Assembly: GCA_037179385.1 (NCBI GenBank)
Contig: CM074184.1
Location: 12,542,001 to 12,606,000, forward strand
Source: Holothuria scabra
Taxonomy: Eukaryota > Echinodermata > Holothuroidea > Aspidochirotida > Holothuriidae
Reading direction: 5' to 3'
Length of the DNA: 64,000 nt
The translations under genes were made by a program, and so were the position numbers. Shown piece by piece: positions 31,812 to 42,265 of the stretch (position 1 is the stretch's first letter; each line of letters starts with the position of its first letter). The notes under the pieces are model-generated. The model made no database searches, had not been told where the DNA came from, and saw only the letters and a program-made list of their open reading frames with translations.

Positions 31812-32563
31812 CTATCGGTAAGGTAAAGTCTCAGATGCTTTCACTGTTGAAGACGAAGCATGTTTCCAATCATCTTTTTTCCTCGTTTGGTCAACCAGGT
31901 AATTCTTCCAGTTCCCTTGGCCAACAGAGAAAATGGATCCGTTGCTCTGGGCGATTTTAGGGAATCTTAACTTTTGTCCATCGACAACTTGTTTAGTAAA
32001 CTTATCTTTCTTTCGTTTATTTCTCACCAAAGGATTGTACGTATCTTCAGCAGGTTCAGAAATATCTTTAATGTCTGGCAAAAATGTCCTCTTTTTCTTC
32101 GCTTTTCGTTCCGATTTCATTTTCTGTTTGATTTGCCTTCTTTTTGTCTTTTCTGAACCTCTTTTATGTTCCGTTGTGACATGATTATTTACGGAATTCA
32201 TTAATTTTTCGCGTTCGTTTTTCCACTTAGAATATCTCTGACGAGAATTGTCCACAAATGATCTTTTGTTGTTCTTAAATGAGGCAGACGATTTTCTTTG
32301 TTGAGAATCAATCCGTGACGTCACTGATTGTAACATTTTCTCCTTGGCGACGTTTTCGTGTAATATAATGTACCCCAATCGGCTCTTCCCTGGCAGTTTT
32401 GATTTAATAGTTTTATCTTCTACCAAACGTTTTACAAAATCTGCGTGTGCAAAACGTAAATTGTGTGCGTTGCCCGTGGCAACCGCATTTCCATATATCA
32501 CGTGAGGTTTGAAGTCTTCCTTCATAGTATCACATGACAACAAATCATGGAGTTTGATGAAAT
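31812..32563 (-). CDS. Unknown basic protein, probably the last exon of a spliced gene
   Basis: Not recognised. The first methionine with context is at 32525, giving 237 residues, but the frame is open and coding-like upstream (DFIKLHDLLSCDT) back to a possible acceptor TTTTAATTGTTTGAG at 32564, so this is probably a 3' exon entered with two leading bases. The N-terminal ~75 residues look globular (HVIYGNAVATGNAHNLRFAH, RLGYIILHENV). Residues about 80-185 are very rich in K, R and Q, with likely helix and nuclear-localisation-type clusters (KTKRRQIKQK, ERKAKKKR). It ends with TAG at 31812. The next exon upstream is not identified; a candidate coding-like stretch lies at 32708-32800 on the same strand. 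A nuclear or cytoskeletal role is only a compositional guess. Confidence 0.6.
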
Positions 32564-33250
32564 CTCAAACAATTAAAACTTAATTCCACTCTGCTTTTTC
32601 AATGCGAGGTCAAAAAGAAGTGCAACTCAACTCTTCCGTGGGCAGCATGTAAATTTTGAAGGAAAAAAGTAGCATGTTAGGGTAGAACCTAGTGCTATTA
32701 AAATATTTTAAACTTGGTAAGATTGTCCACTTCTTAATGTGTGGATACCCTGTTGCTTCAATGTTTCACACGAATTGACTGAATTCAGTGCTGCTCCCGT
32801 AGTTCTTGCCAAACAACAAGCTACTGGGACTCCAAGGAGATTCTCGACTAACAATTTCCACAAAACCAAGCACACAAACACAGTATATCTATTTCTTTGA
32901 CTTATAGTGTCAGTTGTTAATTGTTTTGGTTCAATGTTTGTATTATTTGGTGAACTGAAAGGAAACTTTAGAACCACTGGGTCTTTTTTGATCTAAAATT
33001 TAGCTTTGTGTTACCTACACTGATGGGCAAAGCCACAGGGTGACGGTCGACACAACAATAGGTCCAGACTCTTACATAAATATACCTAGCATACTATAGT
33101 ATAAAGCAATGAATTAATTTGACCAAATGTACCGAAGATGTGAATGGAGTATACCGTGTTTGCTGAGCTTATTCCCAAAGGAGGACACACAAAGTAAGCC
33201 GCCACTTTTATAGATGAATCCGATAAGCGCTTGTTTTTAGTGACTGTAGG

Positions 33251-33431
33251 CAGCCATTAGTGGGGTCCATCAGCCGCCTTTAATCGTCTTCATTTATTGT
33301 CTAAGTGAATTTCAAATCCTCATATTCAGTGAAGTTGAGAACATCAAGATACACATCAGTGTACAACCATCCATGGAACAGGTAAGGAAGGAAATTTAAA
33401 GATTAAAGGTGATGGATCCCAGTAATGGCCG
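33251..33431. mobile_element. MITE family G, copy 2
   Basis: The inverted ends AGCCATTAGTGGGGTCCATC and GATGGATCCCAGTAATGGCC (about 24 bp, few mismatches) define a ~180-bp element. It is collinear with 25948-26136. Confidence 0.8.
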
Positions 33432-33674
33432 ACTAAAATCAACCCATCATAATCTGTCCGGATTCGTCTGTAGCCCATACCAAGAGAAGATATTCAGTGA
33501 AAACACAGATCTAAAACTCTAAAACACAAAGAGTGAACTTAGTTACTCTTCATTAGCTGATTAGAGGAGAAAAGGGTGAATTCACTCAATTACAGTGTAA
33601 CGTCACACCAAGAAGAGTGAAACTCACTCCAAAAAGTGAAATTCACTTCAAGAAGAGTAAAAAAGGCACTCTTT

Positions 33675-34606
33675 AGAAGAATAGTCCAAAGCCAAATTGA
33701 TTTTTGATTTATTAAAGAGGAATAGATTCTAAACATTCTGGTGAGAGTTTCCTTTCTTTCTCATGTTCGGTTTTCGAGATATAGCAATTGAAGTTGAAAA
33801 AATTTCGATTAAAAGTGAACTTGAAGAGAGCAGGGGTGACGTCATGGATCCACATTGTTGGTCAATATTATTTTTTTCTTCATATTTTTCATTCTATTAG
33901 TTTGGCCTTGAATTGATTACGGATGCTATTATCCTCCTAAGGCATACAAAGTTTTAAAAATGCCATCGCTCATGACGCACCTATATGGTATAAATATATA
34001 CATGTCGAGTTGCATAAAATTTGTTTTTAATTATAAATAAAAGCTAAACATTAGCCAACAATTTGAATTAGTTAGTTAGTTAGTTATTTTATTTAACGAC
34101 ACACCAACACGAATGTGTTTTATAGTGTCAATTAATCCGATAAAAAGTTCAAAGTTTAAATTCATTTCCAAGTATGGTTCAAGCTCAAATTTGTTTTCCC
34201 TTCAGTCACCTCTCACGACAGGCGGAAAATACCGCACGGGCATATTCTATAACCCACAGCCCACAGGGACCAACCGTGGAAAGAACTACTAGGTTTTGTG
34301 GCGCCGACAACCGGCCAGTCGTATGGTGGGTAATAACGGTCTTTTTGTGTGCATTTTGTAGGCGATAGTCGGGAACAAACTACTCACAACACACGACCTC
34401 CTTACCCTACCTGTATGCAATATAACGTCATACCCAGCCAACAATTTGAATCCATGACTCCAACGCCTGCTTGCTTCAAGTTCAATCTATGTAGAAAATT
34501 TGCTACATTCGTTTGCTAATATCTCGAGAACCGGACATGGGAAATGAATAAAAATTTTACCAGAATTTCACGTATCAAGAATAAATTTGGCTGTGGACAA
34601 TTCTTA
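33675..34606. mobile_element. Element C, copy 1, with SINE-like insertion
   Basis: The ends GAAGAATAGTCCAAAGCC and GGCTGTGGACAATTCTT are inverted repeats that extend inward imperfectly over 100 bp (CATGTTCGGTTTTCGAGATA mirrored by ATATCTCGAGAACCGGACAT). It is collinear with 40049-40928, which lacks the insertion at 34069-34435. Confidence 0.8.
34069..34435 (-). mobile_element. SINE-like retroposon with 16-bp target duplication
   Basis: 367 bases lie between perfect copies of AGCCAACAATTTGAAT (34053-34068 and 34436-34451). Read on the - strand the element ends GTGTCGTTAAATAAA followed by (CTAA)n, a 3' tail style seen in several invertebrate SINE/LINE pairs. No clear Pol III A/B boxes are visible, so it could be a 5'-truncated SINE or a short LINE 3' end. 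The uninterrupted site is preserved in element C copy 2. Confidence 0.85.
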
Positions 34607-34760
34607 ACGAGTTCCTGCAGGGATCACTCTTTTCAAGAGTGTACCTTTCAGAGGCTCCATCCAGAGTGAATTCCATTCTTCTTGAAGTCTTTCGGAGTGA
34701 ACTTCACACCTTTCCCGCATCTTATGAGTGAAATTTCACTCTTTTCATTTTTCGAGTGTA

Positions 34761-36931
34761 GTTTATGTGTCGGTATCTTTAAAAAGTTAAAAAGTTTTAT
34801 TCCGCACGAAGCCACAATGCGGATCGCCCTACCTACCCCCATGCCGGCAAACTCCCACGTTGGTGTGCTCCCAGTGGTGTTTCTGGCTACGGGTCTGTTC
34901 TTGTGACTGTATAGATCTGGACAGAGTATGCTTACAGTCAGGGACCATTAAAAGTGTAAATTGTTTAACTATTCCTAGTTTTTTCCTTATCATTTTGGGA
35001 GCCGTGATGGGCCACCTGTTTGATGCAAGATAAAATTCACATTTTTGGTCATTAGTTTAACGGCATGAGCTTGGAATTTTGACAGGGATTCTCGGGACTC
35101 AGTGTGATAATTTTTCAGGAACCCATGTTCTCAGGCTGAAGGCGAAGAAAGACAATTGAGTAAACAACTGCTCCTGTGAACTCAGTGGCGTACGAAGTGG
35201 GGGCATTGGGCAATGGCCCCCTTACGGATGCCCACTTTTTTAGATCCTAAAAATACGTAGCCCTTCTTTACTAATACAGATTTTACTTAAAAAGGTAGCA
35301 TATGTGGTGCCAGATTGCGTGTAAGGACACCCAATTTCTCAAAAATTTTCAAAGGGGAAGGGGCCCCCTCAGTGATACCAATTTTTTGTTAATTCCCAAA
35401 AATAGGCAATTTTTGTCAAATTCCAAATTTTACTTTAAGAAGTAGCCTCTGTAACTCCCTGGTGGCACCGATTGCCTCTAAGGACACCTACCTTTTTAAG
35501 AATTCTTTAAAAGAAGGGGCCCATCCCATGGACTCCTTGCCGGGCCGGCATAGACCCACGACGGGAACAGGGGGCGGAGGGTGTTAAGCGGGGTAATAGT
35601 AGTTTGTCATTTATTAGGGAAGAGATGTAAGGGGTAAAATCATTTACAGTCGGGATTTCCAGCAGTCACAAACAATTTCATCAATTTAGCGGATATTTCA
35701 GATCCTTTGTGTAAGTGTTCCGAAAAGAATCAAGACCATTAAATGTAATAGTCATAGTACATTTTATGTGGAACTTTTCTGATCACTTAACATATTGCTG
35801 ATATTTTGTTGTTGCAAACAAAAGCCTAACATAAAGACTGTTTATTTAGATTCTCTTTACAAGCATAAAAACGTAATTTTCGGCCAACAACTGAGGGGTT
35901 TTTCAAAATTTTCTCTCCGCTCCGCGCCAACCAATGGTGGCCCTCCGCTTAGATAGTCCTTGGGGCAAAATAACATTTTTCGGGTCAAAGTATTTTTTTA
36001 AAAACTTTTTGATTATTTTGCAGATTGCGAACTTATTCTGAAGTGAATATTTTATCACAAACGACAAAAGAAGAGTGGTTACATTCTTCGTATAAGTCTG
36101 AAAAATGATATTTTCGGCCATATGAGGGGTCTGATTTTTCGAAATTTTCTGCACGCTCCCCGTCAACCTTTGTTGGCTCTCCGCTCAGATGGTATTTAGG
36201 GCAGTATAGCGGTTTGTATTCAAGAAAAAAACGCAAAATGAAATGCTCCTCTTCGCCTATGCCGATCGATGCTCTTTTATTTTGACTTCTGAAAGTACGC
36301 AAATTTTAAAACAAATTTTACTTCGAAAGGTAGCGTAAATGGCATTAAAATGCAGGTAAAGACACGAAATTTTCAGTTTTATCCTCCTGAACCACAAAAA
36401 TTCAACTTTTAACACTGTTTCTTTCAAAGTCAAAAATCTTACAACTTTTGCATCTAGGCTTCTTGAAAAGGCAAAAATTTTCAAAATGGGAGGGTTCCCC
36501 TTCCCCTCACACCCTCCCCAAGGCCGGTGATCACTCATCACACTACAACCCCCCCCCCACCCCTTCAAAGACACCCTGCGCACGCCATTGTGCGACCTAT
36601 GTACCTTGTGTGGGAGTAGTGGACGTTTAAAGGCGAAGATATTGAAACTGATGCCTAACACCACCAGTATTCGTTCTCTAGACGAAGTCTGTTGAACTCT
36701 TGCCTGCGTCGCAGACTGTGGGGATATTCCTTGATCAGTCAGATCCTTAAAGTGAAGCCTTGAGGGGGATTGAACAAGCCGAGTCCGCTCCCCGGGGAAG
36801 TTGAACATACGAGACAAAGCTGGCCTAAATAAGTTTAAAGATTGCCAAAAGAAAAAAATTACATCTATACGTAATGTACATGCATACCTACACAGAAAAA
36901 AAGTTTCTTCAAATTATGTTAGATTCTGCAG
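34761..36931. other. Degenerate repeat region
   Basis: 35184-35560 starts with CAGTGGCGTACGAAGTGGGG and has GGGGCCC-rich segments typical of CAGTGGCG-type elements. 35905-36290 is an inverted block of family H. 36300-36640 continues as degenerate repeat. No gene is supported. Confidence 0.45.
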
Positions 36932-37068
36932 CAGATTACATCCCCTACGACTCCTCTCCAGGGCGGCGATCAGACCCTCTAGTTATCCCCCAAGACAACA
37001 ATCCTGCCTACACCGGGGTAGACAATGCGATACACAGAATTATGACAATATGTGCCTCCTACTCATAA
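36932..37068 (+). CDS. Possible terminal exon, unknown protein
   Basis: After a TTAGATTCTGCAG acceptor the frame reads YIPYDSSPGRRSDPLVIPQD then NNPAYTGVDNAIHRI and stops at 37068. Codon usage looks coding and the composition suits a cytoplasmic tail. AATAAA follows near 37165. No upstream exon was found. Confidence 0.28.
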
Positions 37069-37206
37069 GACCCCGGAGGAATCCCTTATAAGTTAAGATA
37101 AACAACACACAAATGTAATTTATAGATTTTATCATTTTATTCATTTGAATTTGAACATTGAATTTAATAAATAGTCAATGTGATCTTAGACCGTATATGC
37201 ACCTGT

Positions 37207-37502
37207 CAGTGGCGGCACCAGAATGTCAAAACTTGGGGGCAAACTAGGAGTAAACTATAAAATGTTGAGGAGCAAAATTTTCGGGCGTAGTCCAAACCGA
37301 GTCCAAAGCGTCCATTCATGGGGTCTTGCGGCAAAGCCGTGGAAACTCTAAGGTTTTAACATATTCTCTGGATGGAAAATGAAGTCTCTTGAGAGGTGCA
37401 TAGTTTGTTTTTCGGTTAAACTAACTCCTCGCAAACCCAACTTGGGGGCAAGAACACAACGGGGTAAATGCTTCCTTTTACCCCACCTCAGTGTCGCCAC
37501 TG
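37207..37502. mobile_element. hAT-like MITE (CAGTGGCG ends)
   Basis: The ends are CAGTGGCGGCACC and GTGTCGCCACTG. The flanking 8-mers GCACCTGT and GCACTGGT agree at six of eight positions, a plausible decayed 8-bp duplication. Confidence 0.65.
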
Positions 37503-38487
37503 GCACTGGTACGTTTGTAGGAATTGGATTAAATGAGTTTGAAACGAAACTTACGATGCAAGCTCTGACAAGTATAGGTCCGTACCCTTTACAACGTCAT
37601 TCGTAATCTACTAATAGAATACAAAAAACCTACTCTGACAGAAACTTAATCGTACACTGTTTAAAATATCTATCAAATTCTACAGACAACAAAGAAAGAA
37701 AAGCAACAATATTCCAAACAAGTGCTGTGAGTTCTTGAAACTAATCATTTTTTTCAGAATTTGTTTTGGGAGTTTTGTGATTGAACATACATTGTCAACA
37801 GTTTACTTTGAAAAACCTACAGTTTTTAAACACATCTTCTATTACACAAAGTGACGATTTTTTTAAAACTTTTTCATTGACTGAATTACCTAGAGTCTTT
37901 CAATATCAGACAATAACAATGTAATGTAGACGCGACTGTTACTCGCGGGCAGGATTTGCCCGACAATAGGCCAGGCTTACCCACGGGCTGGGGAAGCTAC
38001 CCGAAGTCCTTACGATTACGACAAGTTGTCAAAAGAATGATCATAACAAACAGGTTTCGATAATGACTATCTTACCTTTCAATCTGTAGTTGTTCAACCT
38101 TCAGTAATAAACCAACATATAAAAGATGTTAAATTATAACTGTACCACCACCCCCTCCCCCCCCCCATCATATGTCGCCTATGAAACGTGTGGCGATTCA
38201 AGAGTGATGAGTGTTGAGAATAAACAGATAAATGTGTCATAATATTATGCACAAGATGAGTTATGGAAGTTGCATCTTATTGAAATGTTGAAAGTTTGGG
38301 TGAACAAATTATTCTTAAGCAACAAACAACTGAGTTTGTATCTGAGGTAAACTTTTTTTTTTTTTTTTGAGAAGAAGGCTACCATACTGCCTTATTTTCT
38401 GACTGACTTCACTGCCTACCAGACATCACTGCTCTGCCTTTAACTACTAGTGACCGGCAGGTTTATTGTTTGAGCAATTTGATGTAC
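37503..38487. other. Intergenic region, nothing supported
   Basis: AT-rich with homopolymer runs (C run near 38155, T run near 38350). No gene or clear repeat is recognised. Confidence 0.4.
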
Positions 38488-38491
38488 TTAA

Positions 38492-39054
38492 AGTGTACCT
38501 CAGGTCAAAAATTCAAATATATGTATTGAAGAGCATGAAAAATGAATTCGAACAGTCCAACTCACATCTTCATAAAACATTCCTGAGCTGAGATATAAAA
38601 TGTTGAAATTTATTCACTTAAAACAAATTGGTCGATTGCGCAATAATTTGTGACTTTCTTCTTGTAAAACTCACACAACATGCTTTGTTTTTCCTTTGAA
38701 ATTTAAGATGTTTTTAAAATTTCGGACGCTTCCTGTTTGTTTGCATAGCATGTTGCACAAGAAGGGCTTAATTAATTACATCACCCCATTAGAGTAAGAG
38801 TGCTATCGCATCTTGGTACAAGGTGCAATAACATTCAGAAAAAAAACAAAGAAATACAAAGATTGTAATTTGAGTAGTACAAGAAAGACATTACAAATTA
38901 TTGCTCAATGTGCCATTTTAGTTTGAGTGAATAAACTTCAACATTTTATATCTCAGCTCAGGAATATCCTATGAAGATGGGAGTTAAACTGTTAGAATGT
39001 ACTTTTCATGGTCTTTAACATATATTTTTTTATTTTTTTGACTTGAGGTACATT
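38492..39054. mobile_element. TTAA-flanked MITE with ~130-bp inverted ends
   Basis: TTAA (38488-38491 and 39055-39058) flanks ends AGTGTACCTCAGGTC and GACTTGAGGTACATT. The inverted repeats extend to CCTGAGCTGAGATATAAAAT, mirrored by ATTTTATATCTCAGCTCAGG. A TTAA target is the hallmark of piggyBac-type transposition. There is no transposase. Confidence 0.85.
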
Positions 39055-39058
39055 TTAA

Positions 39059-39647
39059 GATTTTCATACCCCATAGTGTGTAAAGTAGCTTGCTTACAAA
39101 GGATCTCCTGGATAGTACTTGCGGTGATATCGTAACATATCTGACAATGTAGAAGGGGTTTAGAAGTATAACTTAGTAAGAACTTCAACCATTGCGCCAG
39201 TGCCGGAAGAATATTTTCATTGAGAAACATGGCCTATTGAAACCGACTCTCTGATCCTGTGAGTTGTGATAATCGGTCAAGTTCCGAGTATCATAGAGCT
39301 GCAGAAACAACACATGGTATACTGACGAAGAAATGTCACAAGGGATGGGAGCCTGGTGATTGGTTTGGAAAATTTCTGTAACTGGCAAACAATAATGACA
39401 TAATTTTTTCTTAAAAATTTGAATATTATATGAGCTGGGGTGGGTGCGCCTGCCGTCCCTAGATGTCCCATTCCATACGCCAATGGAAGACAACTACGTT
39501 TTGGGCACGAGATATATTAGACAATTATAATCCCAAAATAGGCCATCTCAATTCTTAAGAACTGATCTATTCAATCATCCGCTCGCTTTATTTCCACTTC
39601 TTCCATTATTTTCCTTCCACTCGAAAGGAAAAAATGGCCATATTCTG
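39059..39647. other. Intergenic region
   Basis: An overlapping pair of - strand open frames (39185-39493) has no recognisable domain and I do not call it a gene. Confidence 0.35.
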
Positions 39648-39816
39648 CACTGTAAACTGTTTCTGTAGATTTACAGCCGGATTGAAAAAAGCCTGACTGG
39701 AAAGGTGATGCTAATTTGTTTAAGAAAATTTACAGCACTTTTCCATCTACGCTTTGCATTTCTTTAGTTTTGTTCTGTAATTTTACAATATATCTGTAGC
39801 ATTTTTTTTTACAGTG
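39648..39816. mobile_element. CACTGTAAA MITE
   Basis: The ends are CACTGTAAACTG and TTTTTTTACAGTG, with TCTGTAGATTTACAG and CTGTAATTTTACA inside. It is the same family as the element nested at 1862-2028. A third, partial unit (TTTTTTACAGTG) lies at 39960-40016. Confidence 0.7.
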
Positions 39817-40048
39817 GGGGTTTAACTTCCACAAGAGATTTTCAAATTGTAATTAAATAACGTGCTCAATAATGGTAGCGTTATATCTGTCTACGTAGGC
39901 AGTGTTTGGGTTGCCCCAAGAGGTTTTACACAGGCTAAAATCTTGGGAAAACCTGTGCATTTCTTTAGTTTTGTTCTGTAATTTTTCAACATATCTGTGG
40001 TATTTTTTACAGTGTTGGTGGTGGGTTGCTCAATTTCTTTTACATTTG

Positions 40049-40928
40049 AAAGAATAGTCCAGAACCAAATTTATGTCTGATATGTTTAAAGAGGAACATA
40101 TTCTAAGCATTCTGGTGAAAGTTTATTTCATCTCCCATGTTCGTTTCTCGAGATATCAGCAACTTAGTGTCTTTTTTTTTTTTTTACAGAAAGTGAACTT
40201 GAAGAAGGCAGGTCTGATGTCATTGATTCACATTGTTTGTCACTGTTGTTTTCTTCCCTTTAGGTTGACCTTGAATTGATTAGAGATGTTATCTTGCCCC
40301 AAAGGCATACGAAGGTTTTAAAAAGGCTCATTGAGTTAATATCGATAACTTTATGAAACCACATGACAATGCCCATAATTAGCATAATGAGTCAAGCATA
40401 TCCAATGGTTACGGCAAAAGTTGAAATTTTGATTTTTGTGGTGTCCTGACTTGTAACTGTTTTATGCATAATTTGAAAGAGTGTCTGGTCACGTTTTTTA
40501 AAAACCGGACCGAACCGTTAAGTACTTACTCATAAAACAGTTATTTGTAGGTAGAACATGGGGATTGTTTAAGTTTGACCGTTCGTCATTGGAATGTGAA
40601 GAAAACTTAAAAGCTTTGAGAGAAACGTGTTGAATTTCATGAACCAATTAAATGAGCCGCTTTAAAATTCCATTTCTCAGGGTGCACGCGTATCGAAGTT
40701 TAGTTGCATAAAATTGGTGGTGGTAGTAAATTATAACAAAAGCAAAACATCGGCGAACAATGTGATTCCAGGACACCACACCTGTTTGCTTCAAGCCCAT
40801 TCTATGTAGAAAATTGACTATATTCAGTTGCTAATAAATGGAGAACCGAACATGGAAAATAAATAAAAATTTCACCCAACAACTGTTCCTCTTCATATCA
40901 AAACTAAATTTGGCCCTATACTATTCTT
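40049..40928. mobile_element. Element C, copy 2, with nested element D
   Basis: The ends GAAAGAATAGTCCAGAACC and CCTATACTATTCTTTTAAG are inverted repeats. It is collinear with 33675-34606 except for the insertion 40322-40661 here and the SINE-like insertion there. Confidence 0.8.
40322..40661. mobile_element. TTAA-flanked MITE D, copy 1, inside element C
   Basis: TTAA at 40318-40321 and 40662-40665. The ends are AAAGGCTCATTGAGTTAAT and AATTAAATGAGCCGCT. The empty site is visible in the other element C copy (GTTTTAAAAATG at about 33950-33961). A second copy is at 50363-50718. Confidence 0.85.
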
Positions 40929-41071
40929 TTAAGCCCATTTGAAAATTATTTAATTATTGCAAAAGAAATATCACTGTCAGCAACCATGTGGGATCAAAAA
41001 GGAATTACAGATGTGTCTCCTGAAAGAAACACCTCTCTGCATTGGGTAAGAAAATAAGTTTTGTATATGTG

Positions 41072-42265
41072 TCACGTGACATCTTTACTGGCAGCATTCA
41101 TTACCCCTGCCTTCCACCACCTGGCGTATTTCTTGGCTGTAATCAAACTGGTTGTAAGACCTGAAAGTTCTGTGTCCTTTTGTTTCAACTCCGGTTTAAG
41201 CAGATGCTGCAGTTTCACAAACCGTTCGTCCTTCAGAGGATCAGTTTCAGCTTTAAACTTGGTTAAGTCGTTTCTCCTACGGGATCGTCGCTTCCGTCTC
41301 CGCCGCGGTAGGGGGGGATTTTGAGGTTTTGCTCCATCTATTTCAATCTTTGGCAAAACTTCTGAAATTAGGATTGGATCTGGTCCAGAAAGAATCGGTT
41401 GTTCTTGTTTCATAATGTCGTCAACTATTTCTTCTCGTTCATCGGCTTCTTTCAAAATAGACGACACCACGCTCCCCCTCCTGAGGAGAGGGGGTAGCTT
41501 CTGCTGTTCTGTGATTCTCCTTTGCCTCTCTCTTGCCCTCTGTTCTTTAATCCGATTCTGCTCGTCTGTGTCAATTTCATTTATAGTGGCAAGAGCAGCC
41601 TTTTCTTGTTTTTGTTTTTCTTTTATTTTCATAACTAGACTGCTAAAACTCAGAGTTTCTTCTTTTCCTAAAGCAGAAGAAACTTTCTTCTTAAACACGG
41701 ATGACTTCTCTACTTCCCCTTTTTCGTTTTCTGCCCCCTCCGATTGTTCAGCCATTTTACCAAAAGTTACACTAGCCATTCCTATTGCACGAGCTAGTTT
41801 TCGAAAAGTGATTGATTTAGTTTCTTTCGGAGGTGGGGGTGTTTCCACTGGCTCGTAAATATCATCTACTGTAATTAACATACTCTTACGAGGGGCCAGA
41901 ACTGGTCTCATGATCATCTTAGATGACGTTTTTCCTTCTTTCTCCCTCTTTTCATTCTCAAGCTCTTTTTCTTCTTTTTCCAATTTTTCTTTCATCCGTT
42001 TAGCCCCTTCCTCGGCGGCTCTCTGACGATTCTCCTTTCTCAGCTTTGCTTGGTTGTTGGATTTTGAGGCAGTTCTTTCGTGCTCACGAATCCACGTTCC
42101 CTGTTTCTTTTCGAGTCCGGCCACGAAGGACTTTTTCTGCAATGACATATAAACCTCCGTCTTTCGACGCATGCTGTCGAGGTTGGACAAAGTCATATCC
42201 AACTTTCTGTCCTCACCTTTGTTGCCTGCGTGGCCGATATCGCTATGAAGAGCAGCTTTCATCAT
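41072..42265 (-). CDS. Unknown 397-residue charged protein, single coding exon
   Basis: A complete frame from ATG (42265, preceded in frame by a TAA four codons upstream) to TGA. Not recognised. Residues about 30-115 are strongly helical and charged (many E, K, R, coiled-coil-like: EEGAKRMKEKLEKEEKELEN). A proline run PPPP near residue 140 follows VDDIYEPVE. A second charged helical stretch lies around 205-260 (MKIKEKQKQEKAAL, RARERQRRITEQQ). An arginine/lysine cluster (LPRRRRKRRSRRR, near 325-338) resembles a nuclear localisation signal. The end (ITAKKYARWWKAGVMNAASK) looks like a conserved helix. No signal peptide or membrane segment. The consistent frame and codon use over 1.2 kb make it a real gene; whether upstream untranslated exons exist is unknown. 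A cytoskeletal, ciliary or nuclear role is only a guess. Confidence 0.75.
   Translation of the reverse strand: MMKAALHSDIGHAGNKGEDRKLDMTLSNLDSMRRKTEVYMSLQKKSFVAGLEKKQGTWIREHERTASKSNNQAKLRKENRQRAAEEGAKRMKEKLEKEEKELENEKREKEGKTSSKMIMRPVLAPRKSMLITVDDIYEPVETPPPPKETKSITFRKLARAIGMASVTFGKMAEQSEGAENEKGEVEKSSVFKKKVSSALGKEETLSFSSLVMKIKEKQKQEKAALATINEIDTDEQNRIKEQRARERQRRITEQQKLPPLLRRGSVVSSILKEADEREEIVDDIMKQEQPILSGPDPILISEVLPKIEIDGAKPQNPPLPRRRRKRRSRRRNDLTKFKAETDPLKDERFVKLQHLLKPELKQKDTELSGLTTSLITAKKYARWWKAGVMNAASKDVT

Larger units (their letters stand above)
33514..34760. mobile_element. GAGTGAA-rich MITE split by element C
   Basis: The left part 33514-33674 (CAAAGAGTGAACTTAGTTAC and following) and the right part 34607-34760 (GGGATCACTCTTTTCAAGAG to TTTCACTCTTTTCATTTTTC) match the two halves of the intact copy at 12184-12540. 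The ~930 bases between them are element C. Confidence 0.8.

Noticed and set aside
36257..36817. 186-residue - strand open frame
   Set aside because: It runs across degenerate repeat sequence including part of a family H block; no consistent protein features.
41415..41858. 147-residue + strand open frame
   Set aside because: It lies antisense within the 41072-42265 gene and reflects that gene's codon bias.
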